Positions 25,235-34,284 of a DNA stretch of 64,000 nucleotides are shown piece after piece. The first letter of the stretch is position 1, and each line of letters starts with the position of its first letter. Both the position numbers and the translations under genes were made by a program. The stretch comes from Pseudomonas sp. GM41(2012). GTDB taxonomy: Bacteria > Pseudomonadota > Gammaproteobacteria > Pseudomonadales > Pseudomonadaceae. Under the pieces are notes generated by a model that ran no database searches, had not been told where the DNA came from, and worked only from the letters and a program-made list of their open reading frames with translations. The DNA is taken from the NCBI RefSeq assembly GCF_000282315.2, contig NZ_AKJN02000007.1, forward strand, positions 992,001 through 1,056,000, read 5' to 3'.

Positions 25235-25874
25235 AGGTTATTTCCTTGTTACAGATGAGGTTGGTGAATGCAGTGTAAATCAGCAGGATGCTTCCTGCTC
25301 GAAACAACTGCTTACAGAGCTTGCTGGCTACATTGCCGTCACTCTGCTCGGGTAGCCGGGATTAAGGCCTCCAGCGCACCCGCTGAACATTTTAGGCGTC
25401 GATCACTCGCTTCTGACGAATGGAGGGAGGTGCAGGATAGAACTATAGAGAGTAGGGGTGTTCGTATCACGGGGGTTGATGCAAGACAATGTACGGTACA
25501 TGAAGTTTTTATATGAATGGTTCGCAGGGTATAAAGACTCGCGCCTCAAACAAATTTCCTGTGCTAAATGTTAGAAGGCCATTATATTGCCATTGGCTTG
25601 GTTGTTAGAATTATAAGGTTGGCTTAATAGTTTGGTTGTACGCTCAGGTTTTAAATAGTTAAGATTTGTACAGGTTTCGATTTTTGTTTCATTGGGCAGG
25701 ACTATTGTTTGGTTGGGTATGTTGAGACGGGAAGTTGTACAAGTTTTTATAATTAGTCATGCGGTGGATATATTTCAGGGGCTGAGCAAGTTTTTACCGA
25801 AGATCCGCTGGGTAACTTCGCCGCGCTGATCCGCACCAGCTGAGCTATCATCGCGGTTTTTGCCGGGAGTTCAG
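25235..25874. other. AT-rich 640-bp gap between mscL and radA
   Basis: From about 25440 to 25790 the base composition falls well below that of the neighbours and no gene above 60 codons is convincing. Small frames include 25479-25574 (31 codons beginning MQDNVRYMKFLYEW, GGGGG upstream). A 28-codon tail ending QVFTEDPLGNFAALIRTS at 25844 has Pseudomonas-like codon use. In P. aeruginosa I recall katB and ankB between these same neighbours, so this may be a decayed or replaced insertion point. Confidence 0.5.
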
Positions 25875-27242
25875 ATGGCCAAGGCCAAGCGCATGTACGG
25901 CTGCACCGAGTGCGGCTCAACCTTCCCCAAGTGGGCTGGCCAGTGCGGTGAGTGCGGGGCCTGGAACACCCTGACCGAAACCATGGTGGAGAGCGGCGGC
26001 GCCGCAGCCCCTAGCGGTCGCACCGGCTGGACCGGTCAACAGGCACAGATCAAGACCCTGGCCGAAGTCAGCGTCGAAGAAATCCCGCGTTTTTCCACAG
26101 CGTCCAGCGAGCTCGATCGAGTGCTGGGCGGTGGTCTGGTAGACGGTTCGGTGGTGCTGATCGGCGGTGATCCGGGCATCGGCAAATCGACCATTCTCCT
26201 GCAAACCTTGTGCAACCTCGCCAAAGTCATGCCGGCACTGTACGTCACCGGCGAAGAATCCCAGCAGCAAGTGGCCATGCGCGCTCGCCGTCTCGGCTTG
26301 CCTCAGGATCAACTGCGGGTGATGACCGAAACCTGCATCGAAACCATCATCGCCACCGCCCGGCAGGAAAAACCCAAGGTGATGGTGATCGACTCGATTC
26401 AGACGATCTTCACCGAGCAACTTCAATCGGCACCGGGCGGCGTGTCCCAGGTCAGGGAAAGCGCGGCGTTGCTGGTGCGCTATGCGAAGCAGAGCGGCAC
26501 GGCCATTTTCCTGGTCGGCCACGTGACCAAGGAAGGCGCTTTGGCGGGACCGCGAGTGTTGGAGCATATGGTCGACACGGTGCTGTATTTCGAAGGCGAA
26601 TCCGATGGGCGCTTGCGTTTGCTGCGGGCGGTGAAGAACCGTTTCGGCGCCGTCAACGAACTGGGCGTATTTGGTATGACCGACAAGGGGCTGAAAGAAG
26701 TCTCCAACCCTTCGGCGATTTTTCTCACCCGTGCGCAGGAAGAAGTGCCAGGCAGCGTGGTCATGGCGACGTGGGAAGGGACACGGCCGATGCTGGTGGA
26801 GGTCCAGGCGCTGGTGGACGACAGTCACCTGGCCAATCCACGTCGGGTAACGCTGGGTCTGGATCAGAATCGGCTGGCGATGTTGTTGGCGGTGCTGCAC
26901 CGTCACGGCGGCATTCCGACCCACGATCAGGATGTGTTTCTCAACGTGGTTGGCGGGGTGAAGGTGCTGGAAACGGCCTCCGATCTGGCGCTGATGGCGG
27001 CGGTCATGTCCAGTTTGCGCAACCGGCCACTGCCCCACGATCTGCTGGTGTTTGGCGAGGTCGGGCTTTCCGGCGAAGTACGCCCGGTGCCGAGTGGTCA
27101 GGAACGCTTGAAAGAAGCCGCCAAGCACGGCTTCAAACGCGCCATCGTGCCTAAGGGCAATGCGCCGAAAGAAGCACCGCCGGGGTTGCAGATTATTGCC
27201 GTAACGCGTCTGGAGCAGGCGCTCGACGCCCTCTTCGAATAA
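25875..27242 (+). CDS. radA: DNA repair protein RadA
   Basis: 455 residues from ATG 25875, with CGGGAG before it. Domains in order: zinc finger CTECGSTFPKWAGQCGECGAW (four cysteines), RecA-like ATPase with GDPGIGKST Walker A, the RadA-specific KNRFGAVNELG motif, and the C-terminal Lon-protease-like domain (VFGEVGLSGEVRPVPSGQER). Acts as a branch-migration helicase in recombinational repair. Separate transcription unit followed by a REPIN. Confidence 0.96.
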   Translation: MAKAKRMYGCTECGSTFPKWAGQCGECGAWNTLTETMVESGGAAAPSGRTGWTGQQAQIKTLAEVSVEEIPRFSTASSELDRVLGGGLVDGSVVLIGGDPGIGKSTILLQTLCNLAKVMPALYVTGEESQQQVAMRARRLGLPQDQLRVMTETCIETIIATARQEKPKVMVIDSIQTIFTEQLQSAPGGVSQVRESAALLVRYAKQSGTAIFLVGHVTKEGALAGPRVLEHMVDTVLYFEGESDGRLRLLRAVKNRFGAVNELGVFGMTDKGLKEVSNPSAIFLTRAQEEVPGSVVMATWEGTRPMLVEVQALVDDSHLANPRRVTLGLDQNRLAMLLAVLHRHGGIPTHDQDVFLNVVGGVKVLETASDLALMAAVMSSLRNRPLPHDLLVFGEVGLSGEVRPVPSGQERLKEAAKHGFKRAIVPKGNAPKEAPPGLQIIAVTRLEQALDALFE

Positions 27243-27265
27243 CTTTCCAGACAGAACAAAAACCC

Positions 27266-27355
27266 TGTGGGAGTGAGCCTGCTCGCGATAGCGGACTATC
27301 ACTCAACATTTATGTCGACTGGCATACCGCTATCGCGAGCAGGCTCACTCCCACA
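27266..27355. repeat. REPIN
   Basis: GTGGGAGTGAGCCTGCTCGC...GATAGCGG is perfectly inverted (28-bp arms) around a 34-bp loop, between convergent radA and the PilZ gene. Confidence 0.9.
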
Positions 27356-27373
27356 TGGGTATGGGATTGCCCT

Positions 27374-27742
27374 TCAGTATTCGATCAGTGCACCCAACTC
27401 CCGTTCGAGCTCCTGCGAGTCGCCAAGGTTGAGCTCAACCAACCGCCGCAGGCGTTCGATGGATTCCAGGCTGATGTGTTTGCAGACGAACCCGAGCTGA
27501 CCATGATCATCGTGGGTCAGTTGCACATCCATCTTGATGGCGACGTCCTCGTTGAGATGAACATCGACCAGGAAATGCCAGTCCCGATTCCCCAGCCACG
27601 GTTCGGGCTTTTCGATCAACAGTCCCTTAAGGGACAGGTCGATCAACTTCACCGGCCAGATGAATTCCCCTTGGCTCAGCTCGGTTCGGGCATCGAACGC
27701 AATACGTTTGAAGCGGCGGCGATCGGCAGGGTGCTCGCTCAT
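27374..27742 (-). CDS. PilZ-domain protein
   Basis: 122 residues. Carries both cyclic-di-GMP-binding signatures: RRRFKR (RxxxR) at residues 8-13 and DLSLKG (D/NxSxxG) near residue 36. It corresponds to the single-domain PilZ protein next to radA in P. aeruginosa (PA4608, structure known; from memory). Probably a cyclic-di-GMP receptor acting through a protein partner; a GGDEF-EAL protein lies at 35996 but that is not evidence of direct partnership. Confidence 0.9.
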   Translation of the reverse strand: MSEHPADRRRFKRIAFDARTELSQGEFIWPVKLIDLSLKGLLIEKPEPWLGNRDWHFLVDVHLNEDVAIKMDVQLTHDDHGQLGFVCKHISLESIERLRRLVELNLGDSQELERELGALIEY

Positions 27743-27900
27743 GGCGCAATCCTCGTAAATGTTCGCTGACTATAGACCCGCATTGTCACAGGCTGCCAGC
27801 AAAGTGATGGCTCAACCCATGTCAGGGGATGGCCTTTGCGGCCGTTAGCGCTAAACTCGGGATGGCTGTCTTTCTTGTCCACCCTGGCTGGAATCATAAA

Positions 27901-29967
27901 ATGAAAAATAATAATAGCCTGCTACGCCATCTACCCTGGCTGCTGCTGGCAATCGTAGGGGCGTGCGCCCTAGGGGTTGTGGCGTTGCGCCGAGGCGAGG
28001 CGATCAACGCCTTGTGGATTGTGGTCGCCGCCGTGGCCATCTATCTGGTTGCGTATCGTTACTACAGTCTGTTCATCGCTAACAATGTGATGCAACTCGA
28101 CCCGCGACGGGCCACCCCCGCCGTGCTCAACAATGACGGTCTGGACTACGTCCCCACCAACAAACACATCCTCTTCGGTCACCACTTTGCAGCCATCGCT
28201 GGCGCGGGGCCGCTGGTCGGTCCGGTTCTGGCGGCGCAGATGGGTTATCTGCCCGGCACGCTGTGGCTGATTGCCGGCGTGGTGCTGGCGGGTGCCGTTC
28301 AGGACTTCATGGTCCTGTTCATGTCCACCCGCCGCAATGGCCGTTCCCTGGGCGACATGGTCCGTGAGGAAATGGGCCGCATCCCCGGCACCATCGCGCT
28401 GTTTGGCTGCTTCCTGATCATGATCATCATCCTCGCGGTGCTGGCGTTGATCGTTGTGAAAGCCCTGGCCGAGAGCCCGTGGGGCATTTTCACGGTGATG
28501 GCGACCATCCCGATCGCGATGTTCATGGGCATCTACATGCGCTACATCCGCCCGGGCCGCATCGGTGAAATCTCCGTTGTCGGCGTGTTGTTGCTGCTCG
28601 GTTCGATCTGGCTGGGCGGGCAGATTGCTGCTGATCCGGTCTGGGCCAAGGCCTTTACCTTTACCGGGATCCAGATCACCTGGATGCTGATCGGTTACGG
28701 TTTCGTTGCCGCGGTATTGCCGGTGTGGCTGATTCTGGCGCCGCGTGACTACCTGTCGACGTTCCTGAAAATCGGCACCATCGTGGCCTTGGCGATCGGC
28801 ATCCTGATCACCATGCCTGACCTGAAAATGCCGGCACTCACCCAGTTCATCGATGGCACCGGCCCGGTATGGAAGGGCGGTCTGTTCCCGTTCCTGTTCA
28901 TCACCATCGCCTGTGGCGCAGTCTCCGGTTTCCATGCGCTGATTGCTTCGGGCACTACGCCGAAGTTGTTGGCCAGCGAAGGCCATGCCCGTTACATCGG
29001 TTACGGCGGCATGCTGATGGAATCCTTCGTCGCCATCATGGCCATGGTCGCCGCTTCGGTGATCGAGCCGGGCGTGTACTTCGCCATGAACAGCCCGGCG
29101 GCGCTTGTCGGCTCTGACGCTGTTACGGTTGCTCAGACTGTCAGCAGCTGGGGCTTTGCGATTACTCCGGAAGCGCTGCAAGCGGTGGCCAAGGACATCG
29201 GTGAAACCACGATCCTGGCCCGTGCCGGTGGTGCACCGACCCTGGCAGTCGGTATCGCGCAGATCCTGCACCACCTTCTGCCGGGTGAGAACACCATGGC
29301 GTTCTGGTACCACTTCGCGATCCTGTTCGAAGCGCTGTTCATCCTGACGGCTGTGGATGCCGGTACCCGTGCCGGCCGTTTCATGCTGCAGGACTTGCTC
29401 GGCTCCTTCGTGCCGGCGCTGAAACGCACCGAATCCTGGACCGCCAACCTGATCGCAACCGCCGGGTGTGTGGCGATGTGGGGTTACTTGTTGTATCAGG
29501 GCGTGATCGATCCGCTGGGTGGCATCAATACCTTGTGGCCGTTGTTCGGTATCTCCAACCAGATGCTCGCCGGTATCGCGCTGATGTTGGCGACCGTCGT
29601 GCTGATCAAAATGAAACGCCAGCGCTACGTCTGGGTCACCATGTTGCCCGCTGTGTGGCTGCTGATCTGCACCACCACCGCAGGCTTCATCAAGCTGTTC
29701 GATGCCAACCCGGCGATCGGTTTCCTGGCCTTGGCCAAGAAGTACAGCGATGCGCTGGCCAACGGTCAGATCCTCGCCCCGGCCAAGGACATTACGCAGA
29801 TGCAACACGTGATCTTCAACGCCTACACCAACGCAACGCTGACGGCGCTGTTCCTGTTCGTGGTATTCAGTATCCTGTTCTATGCGCTCAAGGTCGGTAT
29901 TTCCGCCTGGGGCAGCAAGGAACGTACGGATAAAGAAGCGCCATTCCAGGCTCTGCCGGATGCGTAA
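27901..29967 (+). CDS. cstA: CstA-family carbon starvation/peptide-pyruvate transporter
   Basis: 688 residues from ATG 27901 (an in-frame start 72 bp upstream lacks support). Very hydrophobic, about 16-18 helices, with the family blocks GLDYVPTNKHILFGHHFAAI (includes the conserved histidines), GAGPLVGPVLAAQMGYLPG and LFEALFILTAVDAGTRAGRF. The family comprises CstA and the pyruvate transporter BtsT/YjiY. The following small YbdD/YjiX gene and YjiA-type GTPase complete the standard cluster. Substrate (pyruvate or peptides) not decidable. Confidence 0.92.
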   Translation: MKNNNSLLRHLPWLLLAIVGACALGVVALRRGEAINALWIVVAAVAIYLVAYRYYSLFIANNVMQLDPRRATPAVLNNDGLDYVPTNKHILFGHHFAAIAGAGPLVGPVLAAQMGYLPGTLWLIAGVVLAGAVQDFMVLFMSTRRNGRSLGDMVREEMGRIPGTIALFGCFLIMIIILAVLALIVVKALAESPWGIFTVMATIPIAMFMGIYMRYIRPGRIGEISVVGVLLLLGSIWLGGQIAADPVWAKAFTFTGIQITWMLIGYGFVAAVLPVWLILAPRDYLSTFLKIGTIVALAIGILITMPDLKMPALTQFIDGTGPVWKGGLFPFLFITIACGAVSGFHALIASGTTPKLLASEGHARYIGYGGMLMESFVAIMAMVAASVIEPGVYFAMNSPAALVGSDAVTVAQTVSSWGFAITPEALQAVAKDIGETTILARAGGAPTLAVGIAQILHHLLPGENTMAFWYHFAILFEALFILTAVDAGTRAGRFMLQDLLGSFVPALKRTESWTANLIATAGCVAMWGYLLYQGVIDPLGGINTLWPLFGISNQMLAGIALMLATVVLIKMKRQRYVWVTMLPAVWLLICTTTAGFIKLFDANPAIGFLALAKKYSDALANGQILAPAKDITQMQHVIFNAYTNATLTALFLFVVFSILFYALKVGISAWGSKERTDKEAPFQALPDA

Positions 29968-29981
29968 TCGAGGATTGCAGC

Positions 29982-30179
29982 ATGTTCAATGACCTGAGTC
30001 GCCTCGGTAAATACCTCGGTCAGGCTGCGCGCCTGATGGTCGGGATGCCCGACTACGACAATTACGTCGAGCATATGCAAACCAAACACCCGGACAAACC
30101 GGTGATGACCTATGAGATGTTCTTTCGGGAACGCCAAGAGGCTCGTTACGGTGGCAAGGGTGGGCCGAAGTGCTGTTGA
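29982..30179 (+). CDS. YbdD/YjiX family small protein
   Basis: 65 residues, MFNDLSRLGKYLGQAARLMV..., with the family core GMPDYDNYVEHMQTKHPDKP and C-terminal GPKCC. Always found downstream of cstA or btsT genes; starts 14 bp after the cstA stop. Likely a small accessory of the transporter. Function unknown. Confidence 0.92.
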   Translation: MFNDLSRLGKYLGQAARLMVGMPDYDNYVEHMQTKHPDKPVMTYEMFFRERQEARYGGKGGPKCC

Positions 30180-30206
30180 TCCAGTTGTCGGGTTAACAGC
30201 AATCCC

Positions 30207-30296
30207 TGTGGGAGCTAGCCTGCTGGCGATGGCGGCTGAACATTCAACATCACTGTTGATTGACAGTCCGCCATCGCCAGCAGGCTAGCTCCCACA
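30207..30296. repeat. REPIN
   Basis: TGTGGGAGCTAGCCTGCTGG...CGATGGCGG faces its inverted copy; the core CTAGCCTGCTGGCG differs from the common GAGCCTGCTCGCG version but is conserved in both arms, showing co-variation. Confidence 0.9.
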
Positions 30297-30342
30297 TTTG
30301 TTTTGTGTTGATACTTCTATTCAGTGAGTCAGGAGATTCAGT

Positions 30343-31314
30343 TTGTCCTCTCCCATCCCCGTCACGATCCTCAGCGGCTTCCTCGGCGCCGGCAAGACCA
30401 CGCTGCTGCGGTACCTGCTCAAAGCCGAACACGGCCTGAAAATCGCCGTGATCGAGAACGAATTCAGCGATGCCGGTATCGACACCCAACTGTTGGGCGA
30501 CGAACCGGTGCAAGTGATGACGCTGTCCAACGGCTGCGTCTGCTGCACCATCCACACTGACCTGACCAAGGCCTTGTACCTGCTGCTCGAACGCCTGGAC
30601 AGCGGCGAAATCGCCTTCGACCGTCTGGTGATCGAATGCACCGGCCTGGCCGACCCGGCACCGGTGGCCCAGACGTTTTTCATCGATGAAGAGCTGCGCG
30701 AGCGCTACATCCTCGACGGCATCATCACCCTGGTCGATGCGGCGCATGCCGACACTCACCTGACTCAAACCATCGCCCAGGCGCAGATCGGTTTCGCCGA
30801 CCGCTTGCTGGTGAGCAAGCGCGATCTGGTGGACGAGGCGACCTTTACCGCGCTGAGCGAGCGCCTGACCCGCATCAATCGTCGCGCACCGATCCGTGTG
30901 GTCGAGCACGGCAAAATTGACCTGGCCGAATTGCTCGACGTGCGCGGTTTCAACCTCAATGCCGACCTTGGCGGCGGCGTCAGCCTGCGCCCGGTGAGCA
31001 AAGCGCCGTCCATCGACCGCATTTCCAGCCTGGTGCTGCGCACCGACAAGCCGCTGGATATCGACAAGCTCAGCGAGTTCATGAACGAACTGCTGGAAGA
31101 CCATGGCAAGCAATTGCTGCGCTACAAAGGCGTGCTGAACATCCTTGGCGAGCCGCGGCGCATGGTGTTTCAGGGTGTGTTGAAGTTGTACGGATTCGAT
31201 TGGGACACGGAGTGGGCCGATGATGAAACGCGCGAAAGCGTGATCGTGTTCATTGCCGATGATTTGCCGGAAGAGAAGATTCGCGAGGGGTTTGCGCGGG
31301 TGGCGGCGGAGTAA
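30343..31314 (+). CDS. yjiA: COG0523 GTPase, YjiA type (metallochaperone family)
   Basis: 323 residues from a TTG start at 30343: AGGAGA lies seven bases before it and no ATG or GTG exists nearby in frame. Walker A GFLGAGKTTLL, metal-binding NGCVCCTIH (CxCC), switch VIECTGLADPAPVA and guanine motif SKRDLVD are all present. The C-terminal CobW_C domain contains GVLNILGEPRRMVFQGVL. It clusters with cstA as in other Pseudomonas, so a role in supplying a metal or nucleotide-dependent step to the transporter is often supposed but unproven. Confidence 0.92.
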   Translation: MSSPIPVTILSGFLGAGKTTLLRYLLKAEHGLKIAVIENEFSDAGIDTQLLGDEPVQVMTLSNGCVCCTIHTDLTKALYLLLERLDSGEIAFDRLVIECTGLADPAPVAQTFFIDEELRERYILDGIITLVDAAHADTHLTQTIAQAQIGFADRLLVSKRDLVDEATFTALSERLTRINRRAPIRVVEHGKIDLAELLDVRGFNLNADLGGGVSLRPVSKAPSIDRISSLVLRTDKPLDIDKLSEFMNELLEDHGKQLLRYKGVLNILGEPRRMVFQGVLKLYGFDWDTEWADDETRESVIVFIADDLPEEKIREGFARVAAE

Positions 31315-31342
31315 GGTCCGACATTTTCAGCGGGCCTGATGC

Positions 31343-31417
31343 CGCCATCGCGAGCAGGCTCGCTCCCACAGGGGAATGTATTTCAAATGTGGGAGCGAGC
31401 CTGCTCGCGATAGCAGC
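31343..31417. repeat. REPIN
   Basis: GCCATCGCGAGCAGGCTCGC...TCCCACA faces TGTGGGAGCGAGCCTGCTCG...CGATAGC with an 18-bp loop. It ends exactly at the stop codon region of the GntR gene at 31418. Confidence 0.9.
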
Positions 31418-32104
31418 CTAACCGACAACACAATTCTGACTGAGTGTCGGTCCGGCGTTGAGCAACATCGCTTCCAAATGATCCAGATGCTGGCCCAGCA
31501 AGTTCTCAGCCTTCACGGCTTCGCCGCGTTCCACGGCTTCCAGAATCGCTTGGTGCTTATGCCAAACGCAATAATCCTCCAGCCCTACCTCAAACTGCGC
31601 AATCGCCAGTGAAGTCAACGGCACCAAGCTGCCAAGAAAATGCGCCAACGGTGCGTTCCCCGCCATTTGCGCCAATCGCAGATGAAACTCCCCCGATAAC
31701 CGGATCGCCGCACCCCGCGCAGTGCATTGGCGCTCGCTCTCGATCAGGTTTCGCAGCGGCTTCAAGTCCTGTAGGCGCGATTGACAGGCCAGTCGCACCA
31801 AGGTGATTTCGGCCAACCGCCGTGCATGCAGCATTTGCCGGGTTTGCTCGCTGTCGAGCGCGGCGACCCGAGGCCGATGATTGGCTCGAAGGACGATGAC
31901 CTGTTGATGGGACAGCCGCGTCAGCACGCCGCGAATATCACTGCGCCGGGCGTTAAACATCTGCGCCAGGCTTTCTTCGGTAAAGCGACTGGCTGTATCA
32001 AGGCGCTGTTCGAGAATGGCGTCGAAGACCCGGGAGTAGAGATCATCCACCGGCCGGGGAAAGGGCAGGGCAGTGAGGGTTTGCGGTGAGGCGAAGCTGT
32101 TCAT
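31418..32104 (-). CDS. GntR-family regulator, FCD type (third gene of dctA operon)
   Basis: 228 residues. N-terminal winged helix (about 20-85; VFDAILEQRLDTASRFTEES, LAQMFNARRSDIRGVLTRLS) and C-terminal FCD effector domain with metal-ligand histidines in SGEFHLRLAQMAGN and WHKHQAILEAVERGEAVKAE. It follows another GntR/FCD gene by 25 bp in the same direction. Two FCD regulators of different sequence behind one C4-dicarboxylate-type carrier suggest a signal cascade or responses to two acids. Confidence 0.88.
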   Translation of the reverse strand: MNSFASPQTLTALPFPRPVDDLYSRVFDAILEQRLDTASRFTEESLAQMFNARRSDIRGVLTRLSHQQVIVLRANHRPRVAALDSEQTRQMLHARRLAEITLVRLACQSRLQDLKPLRNLIESERQCTARGAAIRLSGEFHLRLAQMAGNAPLAHFLGSLVPLTSLAIAQFEVGLEDYCVWHKHQAILEAVERGEAVKAENLLGQHLDHLEAMLLNAGPTLSQNCVVG

Positions 32105-32129
32105 GGCCTGTCTCCAGTTCGAAGCGGAC

Positions 32130-32852
32130 TCAACTGACGAGGTTGTCGTCCGGAATATTCAATTCGATGCCCATCCGCTGGCCTTCCCGAAGGATGTGCC
32201 GACGCATCTCGGCGCTGGCCTGGGCGCTGTTTTTGCTGCGAATAGCGCGCACCACGGCTTCGTTCTCCTCAAGGCGCTCAGCCAAATGCTCCGGGGAGTT
32301 GCGCAGCACGTCGGCACTTTGCTTGAGGGCGTTGCTGGTCTGTTGCACCACACTCTGGAAGATCGGATTCGAGGTCAGCGTGAACAGCTCTTCGTGGAAC
32401 GCGATGTAAGCGTTCACCCCGGCTTCGCTGTCGTTGGCTTCCAGCGCCTCGCGCATGTCCATCAGGGTCAGGCGCAGTTGCCCGACTTCCTTGCTGCTGA
32501 TCGACTGCGCCACCAGGCCGACAATGAACGGTTCAAGCGTGTAGCGCAGTTGCAGCACGTCTTCCAGGCTCGCACCGGCGACTGCGCTGTCGTGGCTTTG
32601 GCTGTCGCTGAGATTGGCCTCCAGCACCACCACGCCTTTACCCGGCATGGAACGCACCAGCCCGAGGGTTTCCAGGACGATGACGGCTTCACGCAGGCTC
32701 GGGCGGCTGATGCCCAGTTGCTCAGCCAGCTCGCGCTGCCCCGGCAGCATCTCGCCGGAGCGCCACTGACCGCGGGCCAAAGCGGCCCGGAGTTTTTCTA
32801 CTACTGAATTCACAACGGTCGACGAGGTGATCACTGTTCGCTCCATGAGCAT
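32130..32852 (-). CDS. GntR-family regulator, FadR/FCD type
   Basis: 240 residues from ATG 32852; ATG 32846 is also possible. Helix-turn-helix ELAEQLGISRPSLREAVIVL is very close to the FadR-subfamily consensus, with the usual GQWRSGEMLPGQREL before it; the C-terminal FCD domain (LQLRYTLEPFIVGLVAQSIS, AYIAFHEELFTLTSNPIF, MRRHILREGQRMGIEL) carries the acid-binding histidines. It begins 49 bp after the transporter stop, in the same direction. It is the better candidate for binding the paired GGTAAGACC sites upstream of the transporter, since FadR-like proteins prefer TGGT-N3-ACCA sites. Confidence 0.9.
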   Translation of the reverse strand: MLMERTVITSSTVVNSVVEKLRAALARGQWRSGEMLPGQRELAEQLGISRPSLREAVIVLETLGLVRSMPGKGVVVLEANLSDSQSHDSAVAGASLEDVLQLRYTLEPFIVGLVAQSISSKEVGQLRLTLMDMREALEANDSEAGVNAYIAFHEELFTLTSNPIFQSVVQQTSNALKQSADVLRNSPEHLAERLEENEAVVRAIRSKNSAQASAEMRRHILREGQRMGIELNIPDDNLVS

Positions 32853-32901
32853 TCAAAACGATTGATGACCGTGCCTGCCCGTGGGCAGGCACGGCGATTA
32901 T

Positions 32902-34215
32902 TCAGAATTCCTGCTGATGCGCAGGGCCGACAGGCTTTCTCGGCTGGAAGGTATAACCCACTTGGCCGGAAAGTACTTTGTTCGCCCGTTGGATATCGAT
33001 GTCCTTTTCCCAGCGCGCGATGGCCACGGTGGCGACGCAGTTGCCGATCAGGTTGGTCAGCGCCCGGCCGATGCCCATGAACCAGTCCACCGCCAACACC
33101 AGCACCAGGCCGACCACCGGAATCGCCGGGATCGCCGTCAGTGTCGCCGCGAGAATCACCAGCGCCGAACCGGGAATCCCGTGAGCACCTTTGGAGGTGA
33201 TCAACGACACCAGCAGAATGGTCAGCAGGTCGGTCATGGCCAGCGGCGTGCCGGTGGCATTGGCGATGAAGACGATGGCGAGGGTCAGGTAGATCGAGAA
33301 ACCGTCCAGGTTGAACGAGTAACCGGTTGGAATGACCAGCCCGACCGTCGAACTGCCAATGCCCAGATGCTCAAGCTTGCGCATGATTTGTGGTAGCACG
33401 GCGTCGGAGGAGGCGGTGCCCATGACGATCAGCAGTTCTTCGCGCAGGTACTTGAGCAATGGCCACATCTTCAGGCCCGAAAGGCGCATCACCAGGCCGA
33501 GAATCAATGTCACAAACGCCACACAGGTCAGGTAAAACAGGCCGACCAGGCTGCCCAGGTGCTGCAGCGAATCCAGGCCATATTTGCTGGTGGTGAAAGC
33601 AATGGCGCCGAACACGCCGATCGGCGCCAGACGCACGATCATGCCCATGATGCGGAAGATCACGTGGCTCAGCTCATTGATCAGCCGGGAAATCCCCGAC
33701 GCTGCTTCGCCCACCAGGTTCAGCGCACTGCCGAACAGCACCGAAAACAGCAGGACTTGCAGAATGTTGTTCTCCGCGAAGGCGCCGATTACCGAGGTCG
33801 GGATCAGGTTCATCAGGAACTGGGAGGTGGTTTGCATGTGCTGACCGCGCTGGGCGATGTCGCCCATGTCGGCAGCGGAAAGCTGATCCAGATGAATGTT
33901 CGCGCCGCTGCCGATGCCGGTGGTGAACGCGAACACCAGACCAATCACCAGGGCGATGGTGGTCAGGATTTCGAAGTAGATCACCGATTTCAGGCCGATG
34001 CGTCCGACCTTCTTCAGGTCGCCGGCACCGCTGATGCCGCTGACCACTACGCAGAACACGATCAGACCGATAAGCATCTTGATCAGTTTGATGAAGCCAT
34101 CGCCGAGCGGTTTGAGCTGGGCGGAGTATTCAGGAAGGGTCAGCCCACAGACGATGCCGAGCACCAGTCCGAGAACCACTTGGAGGAAGATTGAACGCGA
34201 GCACCATCTGAGCAT
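32902..34215 (-). CDS. Sodium/proton:dicarboxylate symporter, DctA family
   Basis: 437 residues, eight to nine transmembrane helices plus hairpins. Family signature blocks are complete: SSDAVLPQIMRKLEHLGI, VIPTGYSFNLDGFSIYLTLA and TSKGAHGIPGSALVILAATL (DAACS family). It resembles DctA of the glutamate/C4-dicarboxylate carrier group. The operon placement with two FCD regulators, and no DctBD or sigma54 promoter, distinguishes it from classical succinate DctA, so another carboxylate may be its substrate. Promoter and operators lie at 34285-34378. Confidence 0.9.
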   Translation of the reverse strand: MLRWCSRSIFLQVVLGLVLGIVCGLTLPEYSAQLKPLGDGFIKLIKMLIGLIVFCVVVSGISGAGDLKKVGRIGLKSVIYFEILTTIALVIGLVFAFTTGIGSGANIHLDQLSAADMGDIAQRGQHMQTTSQFLMNLIPTSVIGAFAENNILQVLLFSVLFGSALNLVGEAASGISRLINELSHVIFRIMGMIVRLAPIGVFGAIAFTTSKYGLDSLQHLGSLVGLFYLTCVAFVTLILGLVMRLSGLKMWPLLKYLREELLIVMGTASSDAVLPQIMRKLEHLGIGSSTVGLVIPTGYSFNLDGFSIYLTLAIVFIANATGTPLAMTDLLTILLVSLITSKGAHGIPGSALVILAATLTAIPAIPVVGLVLVLAVDWFMGIGRALTNLIGNCVATVAIARWEKDIDIQRANKVLSGQVGYTFQPRKPVGPAHQQEF

Positions 34216-34284
34216 GGGAGGAATCCTGGTCGGTGTCCTGGCTGCCGTGCGCTTCGCGCATCAGATTCAGGACTTAATTATTGT

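Noticed and set aside
25917..27302. 461-codon minus-strand frame opposite radA
   Set aside because: RadA motifs are complete on the plus strand, and the antisense product is low-complexity His/Gln rich.
27970..29808. 612-codon minus-strand frame opposite cstA
   Set aside because: Same GC shadow effect; the plus-strand membrane protein is unmistakable.
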